In this document: positions 8,607 through 17,268 of the stretch, one piece after another
Layout of the letters: the number at the start of each line of letters is the position of its first letter
Numbering within the stretch: position 1 is the stretch's first letter
NCBI GenBank assembly: GCA_020849275.1
Contig: JADLGO010000067.1
Span: forward strand, 1 to 64,000
Origin: Chthonomonadales bacterium
Lineage (GTDB): Bacteria; Armatimonadota; Chthonomonadetes; Chthonomonadales; CAJBBX01
DNA: 64,000 nucleotides
Direction of reading: 5' to 3'
Position numbers and translations under genes: made by a program
The notes under the pieces: generated by a model
Told to the model about the DNA's origin: nothing
Seen by the model: the letters and a program-made list of their open reading frames with translations, nothing else
Database searches by the model: none

Positions 8607-9953
8607 TCACACCTCCCCGCCGGGCAGCCAGCGCACGAACCAGTCTCTGGCAAGCCCCGACACGCGTTCCAGGGCGCCCGGCTCCTCGAACAGGTGCGTG
8701 GCATCCGGCACGATCTCGATGCGCTTCTCGCGCGCGCCGAGCGCCTCCAGCGTCTGCCGGTTCAGCCGCTCGACCACCTCGTCGCGCCCGCCAACGATGA
8801 GAAGCGATGGCGCCCGCACCGCGGCAAGCGCCTCCGGCCCCGCCAGGTCCGGCCGTCCGCCGCGCGAGACGATGGCGCGCACCAGATCGGGCCGGCTCGC
8901 GGCTGCCAGCATGGCCGCCCCCGCACCGGTGCTCGCGCCGAAGAGGCCGATCGGAAGGGCGGCCGTCTCCGGCCGCTCGCGCGCCCACACAGCCGCCTCC
9001 GCCAGACGCGCGCCGAGCCGCTCCATATCGAAACGGAACTCGCGCGTCCGAACGTCAATGCTCTCCTCACGCGCCGTCAGGAGGTCTAGCAGCAGCGTCG
9101 CGAATCCGGCCGCGTTCAGCCGACCGGCAACGAACCGGTTGCGCGCGCTGTGGCGGCTGCTGCCGCTTCCGTGCGCGAACACTGCGAGTCCGCGCGCGGC
9201 GGCCGGTATGGCGAGGTCGGCGTCCAGCATCACGCCGGCGGCCGGGATGCGCACCGGGCGCGCAACGCCAGCCGGCGCCGGTCGCTCGGCCGCGATCTCC
9301 TCCGCTCGTAGCGCGAGCAGGCCGACCACCTCCTCATCGGAGGTTTGTTGGAAATCGCGGTACCACAGCCCGACCGCGCGGAGATCCTCCGGCGTAAGAA
9401 CGCAGTCTACCTCGGCCCCGTCGGCCCGCAATTCGGCCGCGGCCGGCGCGGAGCACACGGGCGCCGCCAGAACGATGCGCCGCGCGCGCTGGCGGCGCAG
9501 GCTCTCGAGCGCCGCCCGAGTAGTCATGCCCGTCGCGATGCCGTCATCCACCAGAACGACCGTGCGGCCCGCGGCTGGGATCGCTGGGCGGCCGCCACGA
9601 TAGACCCGCTCCCGGCGGTACATCTCGGCCAGCTCGCGCGTCCTCGCCTCCTGAACCTCCCGCGCGGCGATCCGCAGGAGCTGCACGGCTCGCGGGTCGA
9701 GTACGCTCACACCACCGGGCGCCAGGGCTCCGATCGCTAGCTCCGGCTGGCCGGGAGCGCCGAGTTTTCGCGCGACAAGCACCTCCAGCGGCGCGCCAAG
9801 CGCTCGCGACACCTCGTAGCCCACCTCGACGCCGCCACGCGGCAGGGCGACAACGAGCGGCTCGGAGCCGCGCAGGTGGCCAAGCCGGGCAGCGAGCTGC
9901 CGGCCCGCGTCGCGGCGGTCGACGAATGGCGTCGAAGCCACCAGCATGTCCAT
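8607..9953 (-). CDS. Fusion of phosphoribosyltransferase and dienelactone-hydrolase-like alpha/beta hydrolase
   Basis: 448 residues. Residues 1-215 are a type I phosphoribosyltransferase fold: VVALPRGGVEVGYE, then the PRPP-binding VVLVDDGIATGMTT. Residues 230-448 are an alpha/beta hydrolase: AVFAHGSGSS oxyanion strand, nucleophile elbow GASTGAG, Asp in VGGRDEVVE and His in DATHLFEEPG. The same fusion exists in other bacteria (for example the mycobacterial Rv0571c type), with no agreed substrate. The ATG at 9953 follows GAGGGGGCG. The four-finger zinc protein is the next gene, 5 bp on. Fragments of one domain alone would not have this length. Confidence 0.85.
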   Translation of the reverse strand: MDMLVASTPFVDRRDAGRQLAARLGHLRGSEPLVVALPRGGVEVGYEVSRALGAPLEVLVARKLGAPGQPELAIGALAPGGVSVLDPRAVQLLRIAAREVQEARTRELAEMYRRERVYRGGRPAIPAAGRTVVLVDDGIATGMTTRAALESLRRQRARRIVLAAPVCSAPAAAELRADGAEVDCVLTPEDLRAVGLWYRDFQQTSDEEVVGLLALRAEEIAAERPAPAGVARPVRIPAAGVMLDADLAIPAAARGLAVFAHGSGSSRHSARNRFVAGRLNAAGFATLLLDLLTAREESIDVRTREFRFDMERLGARLAEAAVWARERPETAALPIGLFGASTGAGAAMLAAASRPDLVRAIVSRGGRPDLAGPEALAAVRAPSLLIVGGRDEVVERLNRQTLEALGAREKRIEIVPDATHLFEEPGALERVSGLARDWFVRWLPGGEV

Positions 9954-10057
9954 CGCCCCCTCTCTCTCTTCGGGTCGGGGTGCCGCCTCTACGGCCGTCC
10001 CCGCCGGGCGCGCCGCTCCCCCCAGGGGCACGTCGCGCCCTGACAAGACGGGCACCT

Positions 10058-12181
10058 TCACGGCCCGGTTCCGGTCCGCTCCCGGCGCCGCGATTGGTCC
10101 AGCCGCCAGCGCACGGCCTGCAGATTCGCGAGGCGCATCGCGGTCACGAGCGGCCACTTCGGCCGGTCGGTCACGTCGACCACGCCGAACGAGTAGTGCT
10201 CCCCGTAGACCACGTCCTCGCCGTGGCCCGGCCCGCGCCCAGTGAGCGGCTGGTCGCGGTACTGGAACCAGAGCACCCCCACGCAGCGCGCGTCCTCGGC
10301 GGCGCCGCGCACGTAGGCGGCGTAGCGTCGACCGGAGTCGGCCTCGTCCTCGGCGGAGACGCCGTAGAGACCGTAGCCTCGCTGACCGCCGTACCAGGCA
10401 GGATACGAGAACTCCCCGCAGAAGGCCGGTTTGTCGAGCTCGCCCAGGAGCTGCGCGAAACTCGCGTCGGCGAACCCCTCGGCGTACCGGTCGTAGCCGA
10501 CCACATCGCAGTGGCGCGCGGCCAGGCGCCAGTCCTCTTCGTTCTCCCACCAGCCCGGCACGATCCAGAAGCCGAGGTAGAGGTGATCCGGGTCGAGCGA
10601 CTTCACCGTTCGGTAGATGAAGGCGTAGTAGGCGTCGGCGAAGAACCTTCGCATCGCCTCGACGTCGGCGGCGGGCGGCTTGACGCTAGCCGCCCGCGCC
10701 AGCGCGGTGGTGTCGGTGGCCTGGACGCCCCACGCACGGGCGGCCTTGCTGGCGTCGCCTCCATGGATGGTCTCGACCGCGTGGGCGATCAGCGCGTGCC
10801 GCGCCGGCGCGGCCCCGCCGCCCTCCACGATGGCGCGCGTCTCGTCGGCCGTCACGATCTCGTCGAACTCGTTGCCCAGCGACCACCCCACCACGAGTGG
10901 GTCGCGGCGCCGCGGCTCGATCTGCTTGCGGAGGCTCTCGCGAAAGGTCGCCCGCACCGCCGGGTCGAAGACATCAGGGTGCCGTCCAAGGATCGGCACG
11001 CCGCCGCGTCCCAGCACGGGCGTGCAGGGCATTCCTTCCGGCGCGCCCCACTTGCCGCCGCCGGAGAATGCCCATGAGGCCAGCCGCCGGGAGGCGATGG
11101 CGCCGGAGGCCTCGACCCACGAATCGCCGTAGCGGCGGTAGAGGTTCGGGGCGTGCGGCGAGGCGTACGCGGTCGGCTCCCCGGTACCCCAGGGGTCGCG
11201 CCCCCAGGCCGGCGCCATCACGCCGGACCGGGGCGGGAGCCACGCGAAGAGGAACTCGCGTCCGGTCACCGGGGTCTGGGGCCAGGCGGCGCCGGGCGCC
11301 GAGCACACGCCCGTGTAGAAGCAAGGGTTGCCTTCCGGCGAGATGAGCCACCACATGGCGCCGCGGCGCTCGACGCGGTAGAAACCGGTAGCGCGCGAGC
11401 GCCAACCTGCGTCTGTCGAGCCGCCGAACCGGTCTCGGCTCGTCGGCGGCGGCCAGGCCCGAAGCCGCCCGGCCTCCTCGTCCGCCGCGCGTCCGAAGTC
11501 CGCGTCCTTGCGCACCTTGCCGGGCCACTCCGCGTGTGCCGCCTGTCCGTAGCGGTCTACGAAGGGCGCGAGGCGCTTCACGTCCGGGTAGGCGTCCACG
11601 CGGAACGCGACGCGCACATCCAGGCGGCTGGCGGGCGCGCCGTGCCACGGCATCTCGAGCCGGCGCGTGCCAGCCATCAAGCGCACCTGGATCGGGGCGG
11701 CGCTTGCCGGCAACCGCCCGGAGACGAAGCGTCCGTCCGGCGACGCCACCCGCGCCCCGGTCTGTCGAAGCAGGTAGGTGGTCCGAGCCGACGCCCAACC
11801 CGGCACGTCGGCGGCGACGACGGGCCCGGGCCGTGGAGCGAAGCCGGCCTGCACGCGACCCACCACCCTGCCATCGAGCCAGAGCGTTGAGCCGCCGGAC
11901 GCGACGACGGCCCTCACGGAGTAGGCCCGGCCGGTGCGCCATCGAGGGCGCGCCTCGGCGAAGCGCCACCCCTTGCCATCGCCCACGCCCAGGATCAGGC
12001 GCATCGTGGCCAGCCGACACGGCCCGTCGCCGGGCGCCGAGTTCTCGACGTCGACGTAGAAGCCGCGATGGGCGCCCCAGTCGTACTGCGCGGCCAGGTA
12101 GAGGCGGTTGTCGGCGGCACGCGCGCCGCAGGCGAGAGAGAGCAGCGAAACGAGCAGCATGAGGCGAAGGGGCCTGTCCAT
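10058..12181 (-). CDS. Secreted clan GH-A glycoside hydrolase, GH50/agarase-like
   Basis: 707 residues with a signal peptide (LRLMLLVSLLSLACGARA). An N-terminal beta-rich region of about 200 residues resembles a carbohydrate-binding module. It is followed by a (beta/alpha)8 catalytic part. Candidate catalytic residues are Glu in GWSLGNEFDE (acid/base, after the clan GH-A Asn) and Glu in FCGEFSYP (nucleophile). The stretch RRGAMWWLISPEGNPCFYTGVC is typical of agarase-like GH50 proteins. Substrate cannot be told; beta-galactan is only one option. ATG 12181 follows GGAGACAGG. It diverges from the aldolase operon. Confidence 0.72.
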   Translation of the reverse strand: MDRPLRLMLLVSLLSLACGARAADNRLYLAAQYDWGAHRGFYVDVENSAPGDGPCRLATMRLILGVGDGKGWRFAEARPRWRTGRAYSVRAVVASGGSTLWLDGRVVGRVQAGFAPRPGPVVAADVPGWASARTTYLLRQTGARVASPDGRFVSGRLPASAAPIQVRLMAGTRRLEMPWHGAPASRLDVRVAFRVDAYPDVKRLAPFVDRYGQAAHAEWPGKVRKDADFGRAADEEAGRLRAWPPPTSRDRFGGSTDAGWRSRATGFYRVERRGAMWWLISPEGNPCFYTGVCSAPGAAWPQTPVTGREFLFAWLPPRSGVMAPAWGRDPWGTGEPTAYASPHAPNLYRRYGDSWVEASGAIASRRLASWAFSGGGKWGAPEGMPCTPVLGRGGVPILGRHPDVFDPAVRATFRESLRKQIEPRRRDPLVVGWSLGNEFDEIVTADETRAIVEGGGAAPARHALIAHAVETIHGGDASKAARAWGVQATDTTALARAASVKPPAADVEAMRRFFADAYYAFIYRTVKSLDPDHLYLGFWIVPGWWENEEDWRLAARHCDVVGYDRYAEGFADASFAQLLGELDKPAFCGEFSYPAWYGGQRGYGLYGVSAEDEADSGRRYAAYVRGAAEDARCVGVLWFQYRDQPLTGRGPGHGEDVVYGEHYSFGVVDVTDRPKWPLVTAMRLANLQAVRWRLDQSRRRERTGTGP

Positions 12182-12322
12182 CGGCGCCTGTCTCCGATCC
12201 GGCGGGGAGCGTCCGCGCGAGTAGCAGGGCGCGCGGAGCCGCCGCGCCATACTGGCCTCTTCGCCGGCGCCGGGGTGACTCCTCCGGGACGGCGCCGGGC
12301 ACTGGCCCCGCGCCGCCCCGTA

Positions 12323-12331
12323 TGCTACAAT
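12323..12331 (+). promoter_or_regulatory. Extended -10 promoter for the aldolase-dehydrogenase-radA operon
   Basis: TGCTACAAT: a TG extension one base before TACAAT, 36 bp ahead of the ATG at 12368. No good -35 lies 17-18 bp upstream (CTGGCC at 12302), consistent with an extended -10 promoter. TACAAT recurs at other start sites in this window. Confidence 0.55.
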
Positions 12332-12367
12332 ACGCCGACCCAGCACACGCGCGCTGAAGGGATCGCC

Positions 12368-13135
12368 ATGCCGGAAGCCACGTCCATCCTCGAGCAACTC
12401 GTCGCCCTCTCACGAGACCTGGCCGACCCGTCGCGAGACCTGGCCATCCTCGGCGAAGGCAACACCTCCGCCCGCCTGGACGGCGAGACCTTCCTGGTGA
12501 AGGCGAGCGGCAAGGAGCTGCGCACCGCGGACGCGGGCAGCTTCGTGGCCGTCTCGTTCGCGCGGGCCCTCGCGGTGCTCGACGGCCCGGAGGTCGCCGA
12601 CGCGGCCGTGCGCGCCGCGCTGATCGATTGCCGGATGGAGGCCGACGGCGAGGTGATGCCGTCGGTGGAGACCTTCCTGCACGCCTACCTGCTCTCGCTG
12701 CCCGGCGTCCGGTTCGTGGGCCACACCCACCCCACCGCGGTCAACGCGATCCTGTGCTCGAAGGCGTCCCGCGAGGCCGTTTGCGGCCGGCTCTTCCCCG
12801 ACGAGATCGTCTGCTGCGGGCCCGCGATCTGCTACGTCGAGTACACCGACCCCGGCGTGCCGCTGGCGCGCAAGCTGCGCGAGCGCGTCGAGGCGTTCAT
12901 CGACGAGCACAACATGGCGCCCAAGACCATTCTGATGGAGAACCACGGGCTAATCGCCGTCGGCCGCTCGGCGCGCGATGTAGACGTCATCACCGCTATG
13001 TATGAGAAGACGGCGCGCGTGCTGCTCGGCACCTATGCGCTCGGCGGACCGCGGTTCCTCACGCCGGACCACGTCGCCCGCATACACACCCGGCCCGACG
13101 AGGCCTATCGCCAGAAGCAGCTCGGCGCCGGCTGA
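12368..13135 (+). CDS. Class II aldolase/adducin family sugar-phosphate aldolase or epimerase
   Basis: 255 residues of the zinc-dependent class II aldolase fold. GEGNTSARL is the substrate-phosphate loop, with a Glu in the usual catalytic area. GHTHPTAVNA supplies two zinc-binding His and ENHGLIAVG the third. Known members include fuculose- and rhamnulose-phosphate aldolases and ribulose-phosphate epimerase. Which sugar is used cannot be read, but the two following genes are polyol-type dehydrogenases, so a small sugar- or polyol-phosphate pathway is likely. GAAGGGA precedes ATG 12368, 37 bases after a good -10 box. Confidence 0.85.
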   Translation: MPEATSILEQLVALSRDLADPSRDLAILGEGNTSARLDGETFLVKASGKELRTADAGSFVAVSFARALAVLDGPEVADAAVRAALIDCRMEADGEVMPSVETFLHAYLLSLPGVRFVGHTHPTAVNAILCSKASREAVCGRLFPDEIVCCGPAICYVEYTDPGVPLARKLRERVEAFIDEHNMAPKTILMENHGLIAVGRSARDVDVITAMYEKTARVLLGTYALGGPRFLTPDHVARIHTRPDEAYRQKQLGAG

Positions 13136-13209
13136 GGGGCCCGGCAAGCGGAACGGTGGCCGTCGAGGGCGGCGCGCCCGGCGCTCGCGAAGGAGGCGCT
13201 CAAGCCATC

Positions 13210-14943
13210 ATGTCAGACCTGAAGTCGTATGTGGCCGCCGCGGACCCGATTCCGGGGCGCATGCTCAAGTGGCATCTCTACGGTGAGGGCCTCGACAATC
13301 TGCGCGTCGAGGAGGTGGACGTTCCCGCGATCGGCCCTGACGAGCTGCTCGTGCGCCAGGACGCCTGCGGGATCTGTTTCTCCGACCTCAAGGTGATCGC
13401 GCTCGGCTCCAACCACCCCCGGATGGCCGGCCGCGATCTTCGCACGGACCCGGTCACGCTCGGCCACGAGGTCTCGTGCACCGTCGTCCGCGTGGGGGCC
13501 AACCTGGAGGGCCGCTTCCACGTCGGCCAGCGTTTCATCGTGCAGGCGGACGTGTTCCATGGCGGCGTGTCGATGGCGTACGGCTACGCCATCAGCGGGG
13601 GCTTCGCGCAGTACAGCCGGATCCCGGTCTCGATGATCGCGGGCGACGAGGGCTGCTACCTGCTGCCGGTACGCCCGGTGGACGGTTACGCCGAGGCGGC
13701 GCTCGTGGAGCCGTGGGCGTGTGTGGTCTCCGCCTACAACCAGGGCCACCGCGCCGGCATCAGGTCGGGCGGCGCGCTGCTCGCGATCGCGGGGGCCGGT
13801 GCCGGCGCGATCGACTGGACGGGCGCCGTGGCGGGTGGCGGGCCTCCGGCGCAGGCGACGCTGATCGGCGCCTCCGACGACGTCGTGCGAGCCTGCGTCG
13901 CCGGCCTTGGCGGCATCGCCTCGGTGAGGCTCATGGACGCACCGTCGGCATGGTCGACGCTCAAGGCGCAGACCCCCGAGGGCGCCGGCTTCGACGACGT
14001 CGTCGTGCTCGGCGCCGTGGCGCCCGAGGTCGTCGAGGGAGCGGCGACCACCCTCGCAAACCACGCCGCGCTGAGCCTGGTCGGCGGAACGCGCTTGCCC
14101 CGCAAGCTCTCGCTCGACATCGGGCGCGTCCACTACAACTGGCACCACTACCTCGGCACGACGGGCTCCAGGGTCGCCGACGCGTACTCCGAGCGCCGCG
14201 GCGCAGACCTGGTGCGGGGCGGTCTCGCGTGGTTCATCGGCGCCGGCGGCCCCATGGGGCAGATGCACGTGCAGCGCGCCGTCTTCCACCCGGAGCCGCC
14301 GCGCCGAATCGTCGGCACGGACATCGACGTGGAGCGCCTCCAGAGCCTGGCCGACCGGTTCGGCAGCGCGGCGGCCGCCCGGGGCATCGACCTGGTCCTG
14401 CTTAACCCGAAGGAGATGGGCCAGGATGCCTTCGACGCCGAGATCTGCCGCCTCTCGGACGGCCGCGGCTACGATGACATCGTGTCGCTGGTGCCCGTTC
14501 CCGCCCTGATCGAGCACGCTTCGGACCATCTCGCGGACGGCGCCTGGTTCAACGTCTTCGCCGGCGTCGCGCGCGGCACGATGGCGAGCATCGACGTAGA
14601 GGCCATCCGCTCGCGCGGCGTGCGCTACGTAGGGAGCAGTGGCTCCTCCATCGCCGACATGCGCGAGACGCTGGAGAAGGTCGAGGGCGGCGAGCTCTCC
14701 ACGAACGCCTCGCTGGCGGCCATCGGCGGCATGCGCGCCGTGCGCGAGGGGATCGCCGCGGTGCGCGACGGCCGCTTCCCGGGCAAGACCCTGATCTTCC
14801 CGCTGATCGAGGATCTGCCCCTGCTCTCGCTGGCCGATCTGCGCCAGGCGTACCCGTCGGTCTACGAGCGGCTCCAGGACGGGCGGTTCTGGACGCGCGA
14901 GGCCGAGCAGGAACTGCTGAGATTGGCTATTGAGAGACGCTAG
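13210..14943 (+). CDS. Zinc-type polyol/sugar dehydrogenase (MDR superfamily) with two Rossmann-like domains
   Basis: 577 residues, much longer than the usual 340-410. The N-terminal GroES-like catalytic part shows CGICFSDLK and GHEVSCTVVRVG. Two nucleotide-binding-like regions follow: one around residue 195 (AIAGAGAGAID, possibly degenerate) and one around residue 345 (WFIGAGGPMGQMH). Closest recalled relatives are L-sorbose-1-phosphate reductase (SorE)-like proteins, which fits the SrlD-like dehydrogenase next door. ATG 13210 is taken as start; AAGGAGG lies 14 bases upstream, a long spacing, and GTG 13156 is an alternative. Confidence 0.72.
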   Translation: MSDLKSYVAAADPIPGRMLKWHLYGEGLDNLRVEEVDVPAIGPDELLVRQDACGICFSDLKVIALGSNHPRMAGRDLRTDPVTLGHEVSCTVVRVGANLEGRFHVGQRFIVQADVFHGGVSMAYGYAISGGFAQYSRIPVSMIAGDEGCYLLPVRPVDGYAEAALVEPWACVVSAYNQGHRAGIRSGGALLAIAGAGAGAIDWTGAVAGGGPPAQATLIGASDDVVRACVAGLGGIASVRLMDAPSAWSTLKAQTPEGAGFDDVVVLGAVAPEVVEGAATTLANHAALSLVGGTRLPRKLSLDIGRVHYNWHHYLGTTGSRVADAYSERRGADLVRGGLAWFIGAGGPMGQMHVQRAVFHPEPPRRIVGTDIDVERLQSLADRFGSAAAARGIDLVLLNPKEMGQDAFDAEICRLSDGRGYDDIVSLVPVPALIEHASDHLADGAWFNVFAGVARGTMASIDVEAIRSRGVRYVGSSGSSIADMRETLEKVEGGELSTNASLAAIGGMRAVREGIAAVRDGRFPGKTLIFPLIEDLPLLSLADLRQAYPSVYERLQDGRFWTREAEQELLRLAIERR

Positions 14944-14994
14944 ACGGCCGCCGCCGCGCCTCCGTGGCGCGAAGGGAAGGACCATGGAGACGCA

Positions 14995-15786
14995 ATGAGA
15001 CGCCTGGAGGGCCAGGCCGCAATCGTGACGGGCGCCGCCCAGGGCCTTGGCGAGGCGATCGCGCGCCGGCTCGCCGCCGAGGGGTGCGCGGGCATCACCG
15101 TTGCTGACATGAACGGCGAGCTCGCCGCCGCCGTCGCGGCCGACATCGCCACGGTGGCCGGCTGCCCGGCGATCGCCACCACGACTGATGTGACCGACGA
15201 GGCGGCCGCCTTCGACATGGTCCGGCGGACCCGCGACGCCTTCGGCTCGGTCGACATCCTCGTGGCCAACGCGGGGATCCTCATCGCCGAGGACATCATG
15301 GAGTTCCCGCCCGCAAGATGGCGCAAAGTGATCGATGTGAACCTGCTCGGATACATGGTTTGTGCCCAGGCCGCCGCCCGTGCGATGGCGGAGCGCAAGC
15401 GCGGCGCCATCGTGCAGATCAACTCCAAATCCGGAAAGAAGGGCAGCTTCCGGAACAGCGCCTATGCCGCGAGTAAGTTTGGTGGGATCGGGCTCACGCA
15501 GTCGATCGCTCTGGACCTGGCCCCGCACGGGATCCGTGTGAACTCGGTCTGTCCCGGCAACCTGCTCGACGGGACGCTCTGGCAGCAGAGCCTCTACGAG
15601 CAGTATGCGCGCAACCAGGGCCTGACGGTGGAGGAAGTTCGGCGCAAGTACGAGTCGCAGGTGCCGCTCGGCCGCGGCTGCACCTACGAGGACGTGTGCA
15701 ACGTCGTGGTGTTCCTCTGCTCGCACGAGTCGAGCTACATGACCGGACAGGCGATCAACGTGACGGGCGGCCAGGAGATGCGCTGA
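14995..15786 (+). CDS. Short-chain dehydrogenase, sorbitol-6-phosphate 2-dehydrogenase (SrlD)-like
   Basis: 263 residues, classical SDR. The cofactor motif is TGAAQGLG, the NAG motif is LVANAGI, and the catalytic set is Ser in QINSKSGKKGS with YAASK (Tyr and Lys). The segments INSKSGK, NSAYAASKFGGIGLTQSIALDL and the C-terminal YMTGQAINVTGGQEM closely resemble SrlD as I recall it, so a hexitol-6-phosphate or similar polyol phosphate is the best guess. GGAGA precedes ATG 14995; the ATG at 14983 is followed by a stop after four codons. It is third in the aldolase-dehydrogenase group. Confidence 0.8.
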   Translation: MRRLEGQAAIVTGAAQGLGEAIARRLAAEGCAGITVADMNGELAAAVAADIATVAGCPAIATTTDVTDEAAAFDMVRRTRDAFGSVDILVANAGILIAEDIMEFPPARWRKVIDVNLLGYMVCAQAAARAMAERKRGAIVQINSKSGKKGSFRNSAYAASKFGGIGLTQSIALDLAPHGIRVNSVCPGNLLDGTLWQQSLYEQYARNQGLTVEEVRRKYESQVPLGRGCTYEDVCNVVVFLCSHESSYMTGQAINVTGGQEMR

Positions 15787-15830
15787 GCCGGGCGGCGACG
15801 CTGGCACGGCGCCGGACCCGGGGTGACCCC

Positions 15831-17264
15831 ATGCCCAGGCAACAGACGCGCTACCTCTGCCAGTCGTGCGGCCATGCCAGCCCTCGCTGGCTCGGGAAGT
15901 GCCCCGAGTGCGAGGGCTGGAGCACGTTCGTCGAGGAGGCGGTGCCCCGCGCCGAACCCGCGCGGCGGGTACCTGGGGCGGGCGCCGCGGCCGCCCCCAT
16001 TACGGCCGTAGCGGTCCGCGCGGAGCCGCGCATCGTAACGGGCATCGCCGAGCTGGACCGTGTTCTCGGCGGCGGCATCGTGCCGGGCTCGGTGGTGCTC
16101 GTCGGCGGCGACCCGGGTATCGGCAAGTCCACCCTGATGACGCAGATGGCGGTTGCCCTCTGCACGGCTGCCGGCGCGTGTCGGCGCACCGTGCTCTTCG
16201 CCTCTGGCGAGGAGAGCGCCCACCAGCTCCGGCTGCGCGCCGAGCGCCTTGGCGCGCTCCCAGACACGTTGCTCGTCGTCACCGAAAGCGACATGGACGC
16301 CATCCTCGGTCACGTGGCCGCCACCGGCGCCGACGCGGTGGTGGTCGACTCGATCCAGACCACCCGGAACGCGGCGCTCGAGTCCGCGCCGGGGACCGTC
16401 AGTCAGATCCGCGACTGCGCCGCGGCGCTGGCCCGCGCCGCCAAGGCCGGCGGCCCGCCGATCTTCCTGGTCGGGCATGTGACCAAGGAGGGAGCGCTGG
16501 CGGGGCCGAAGGTGCTGGAGCACATGGTGGACACCGTGCTCTACTTCGAAGGAGACCGCCATCAGGCCTATCGCATCCTGCGCGCGGCCAAGAACCGGTT
16601 CGGCTCAACGGACGAGATCGGCCTGTTTGAGATGGGCGAGGGCGGGCTGGCCGAGGTCCAGAACCCCTCGGTGGCCCTCCTCTCCGAGCGAGCAACGGAT
16701 GCGAGCGGTTCGGCGGTGGCGGCCACGGTGGAGGGCACGCGGCCGCTGCTCGTGGAGGTGCAGGCTCTTGTGTCGCGCTCGCCGCTCGCCAACCCGAGGC
16801 GCTCCTCCACCGGCATCGACTACAACCGTGTCAACATGCTCCTGGCGGTCCTCGAGAAGCGCGTGGGGCTGCGCCTGGCCGACCAGGACGTCTTCGTCAA
16901 CGTTGCGGGCGGCGTGCGGCTCGTGGAGCCCGCGGCGGACCTCGCCCTGGCGGTGGCGGTCGCCTCCAACTTCCGCGATCAGGCGGTGCATCCGACGACG
17001 GTCATGGTCGGCGAGGTTGGCCTCTCGGGCGAGGTGCGCGCGGTGGCGCAAGTCGAGAAGCGGCTGCGCGAGGCGGCGCGCCTCGGCTTCACCCGCGCGC
17101 TCATCGGGCGCGGCAACGCGCGCGGGCTGGCGCCGGTCGCCCCTCGCGGTCTCGTGGGCCTGGAGGTGGTGCCGGTATCGAGCGTGAACGACGCGTTGGC
17201 GCACGGCCTGCTGCCGGCGCGGCCGGCGCACGGAGCGCCGCGCCGACGCGCCGGCGAGGAGTGA
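15831..17264 (+). CDS. radA: DNA repair protein RadA (Sms), branch-migration ATPase
   Basis: 477 residues. The N-terminal C4 zinc finger is CQSCG ... CPEC (residues about 10-27). The Walker A motif is GGDPGIGKST, the RadA-specific KNRFGSTDE motif is present, and a C-terminal Lon-protease-like domain begins near residue 310 (RSSTGIDYNRVNMLLAVLEKR). RadA helps process recombination intermediates and stalled forks by driving branch migration. Length and order match the family. ATG 15831 is preceded by GGGGTGA. Four bases separate its stop from nadC, so they are co-transcribed. Confidence 0.95.
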   Translation: MPRQQTRYLCQSCGHASPRWLGKCPECEGWSTFVEEAVPRAEPARRVPGAGAAAAPITAVAVRAEPRIVTGIAELDRVLGGGIVPGSVVLVGGDPGIGKSTLMTQMAVALCTAAGACRRTVLFASGEESAHQLRLRAERLGALPDTLLVVTESDMDAILGHVAATGADAVVVDSIQTTRNAALESAPGTVSQIRDCAAALARAAKAGGPPIFLVGHVTKEGALAGPKVLEHMVDTVLYFEGDRHQAYRILRAAKNRFGSTDEIGLFEMGEGGLAEVQNPSVALLSERATDASGSAVAATVEGTRPLLVEVQALVSRSPLANPRRSSTGIDYNRVNMLLAVLEKRVGLRLADQDVFVNVAGGVRLVEPAADLALAVAVASNFRDQAVHPTTVMVGEVGLSGEVRAVAQVEKRLREAARLGFTRALIGRGNARGLAPVAPRGLVGLEVVPVSSVNDALAHGLLPARPAHGAPRRRAGEE

Positions 17265-17268
17265 CCGC

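Noticed and set aside
5617-9603. A 1,328-codon open frame on the plus strand
   Set aside because: It crosses several well supported genes on both strands; its product is Arg/Gly/Pro-rich as expected for a shadow frame in high-GC DNA.
13213-15807. An 864-codon open frame on the minus strand
   Set aside because: It lies antisense to the dehydrogenase and SDR genes, which have clear family motifs; composition is His/Arg/Ala-rich with no domain.
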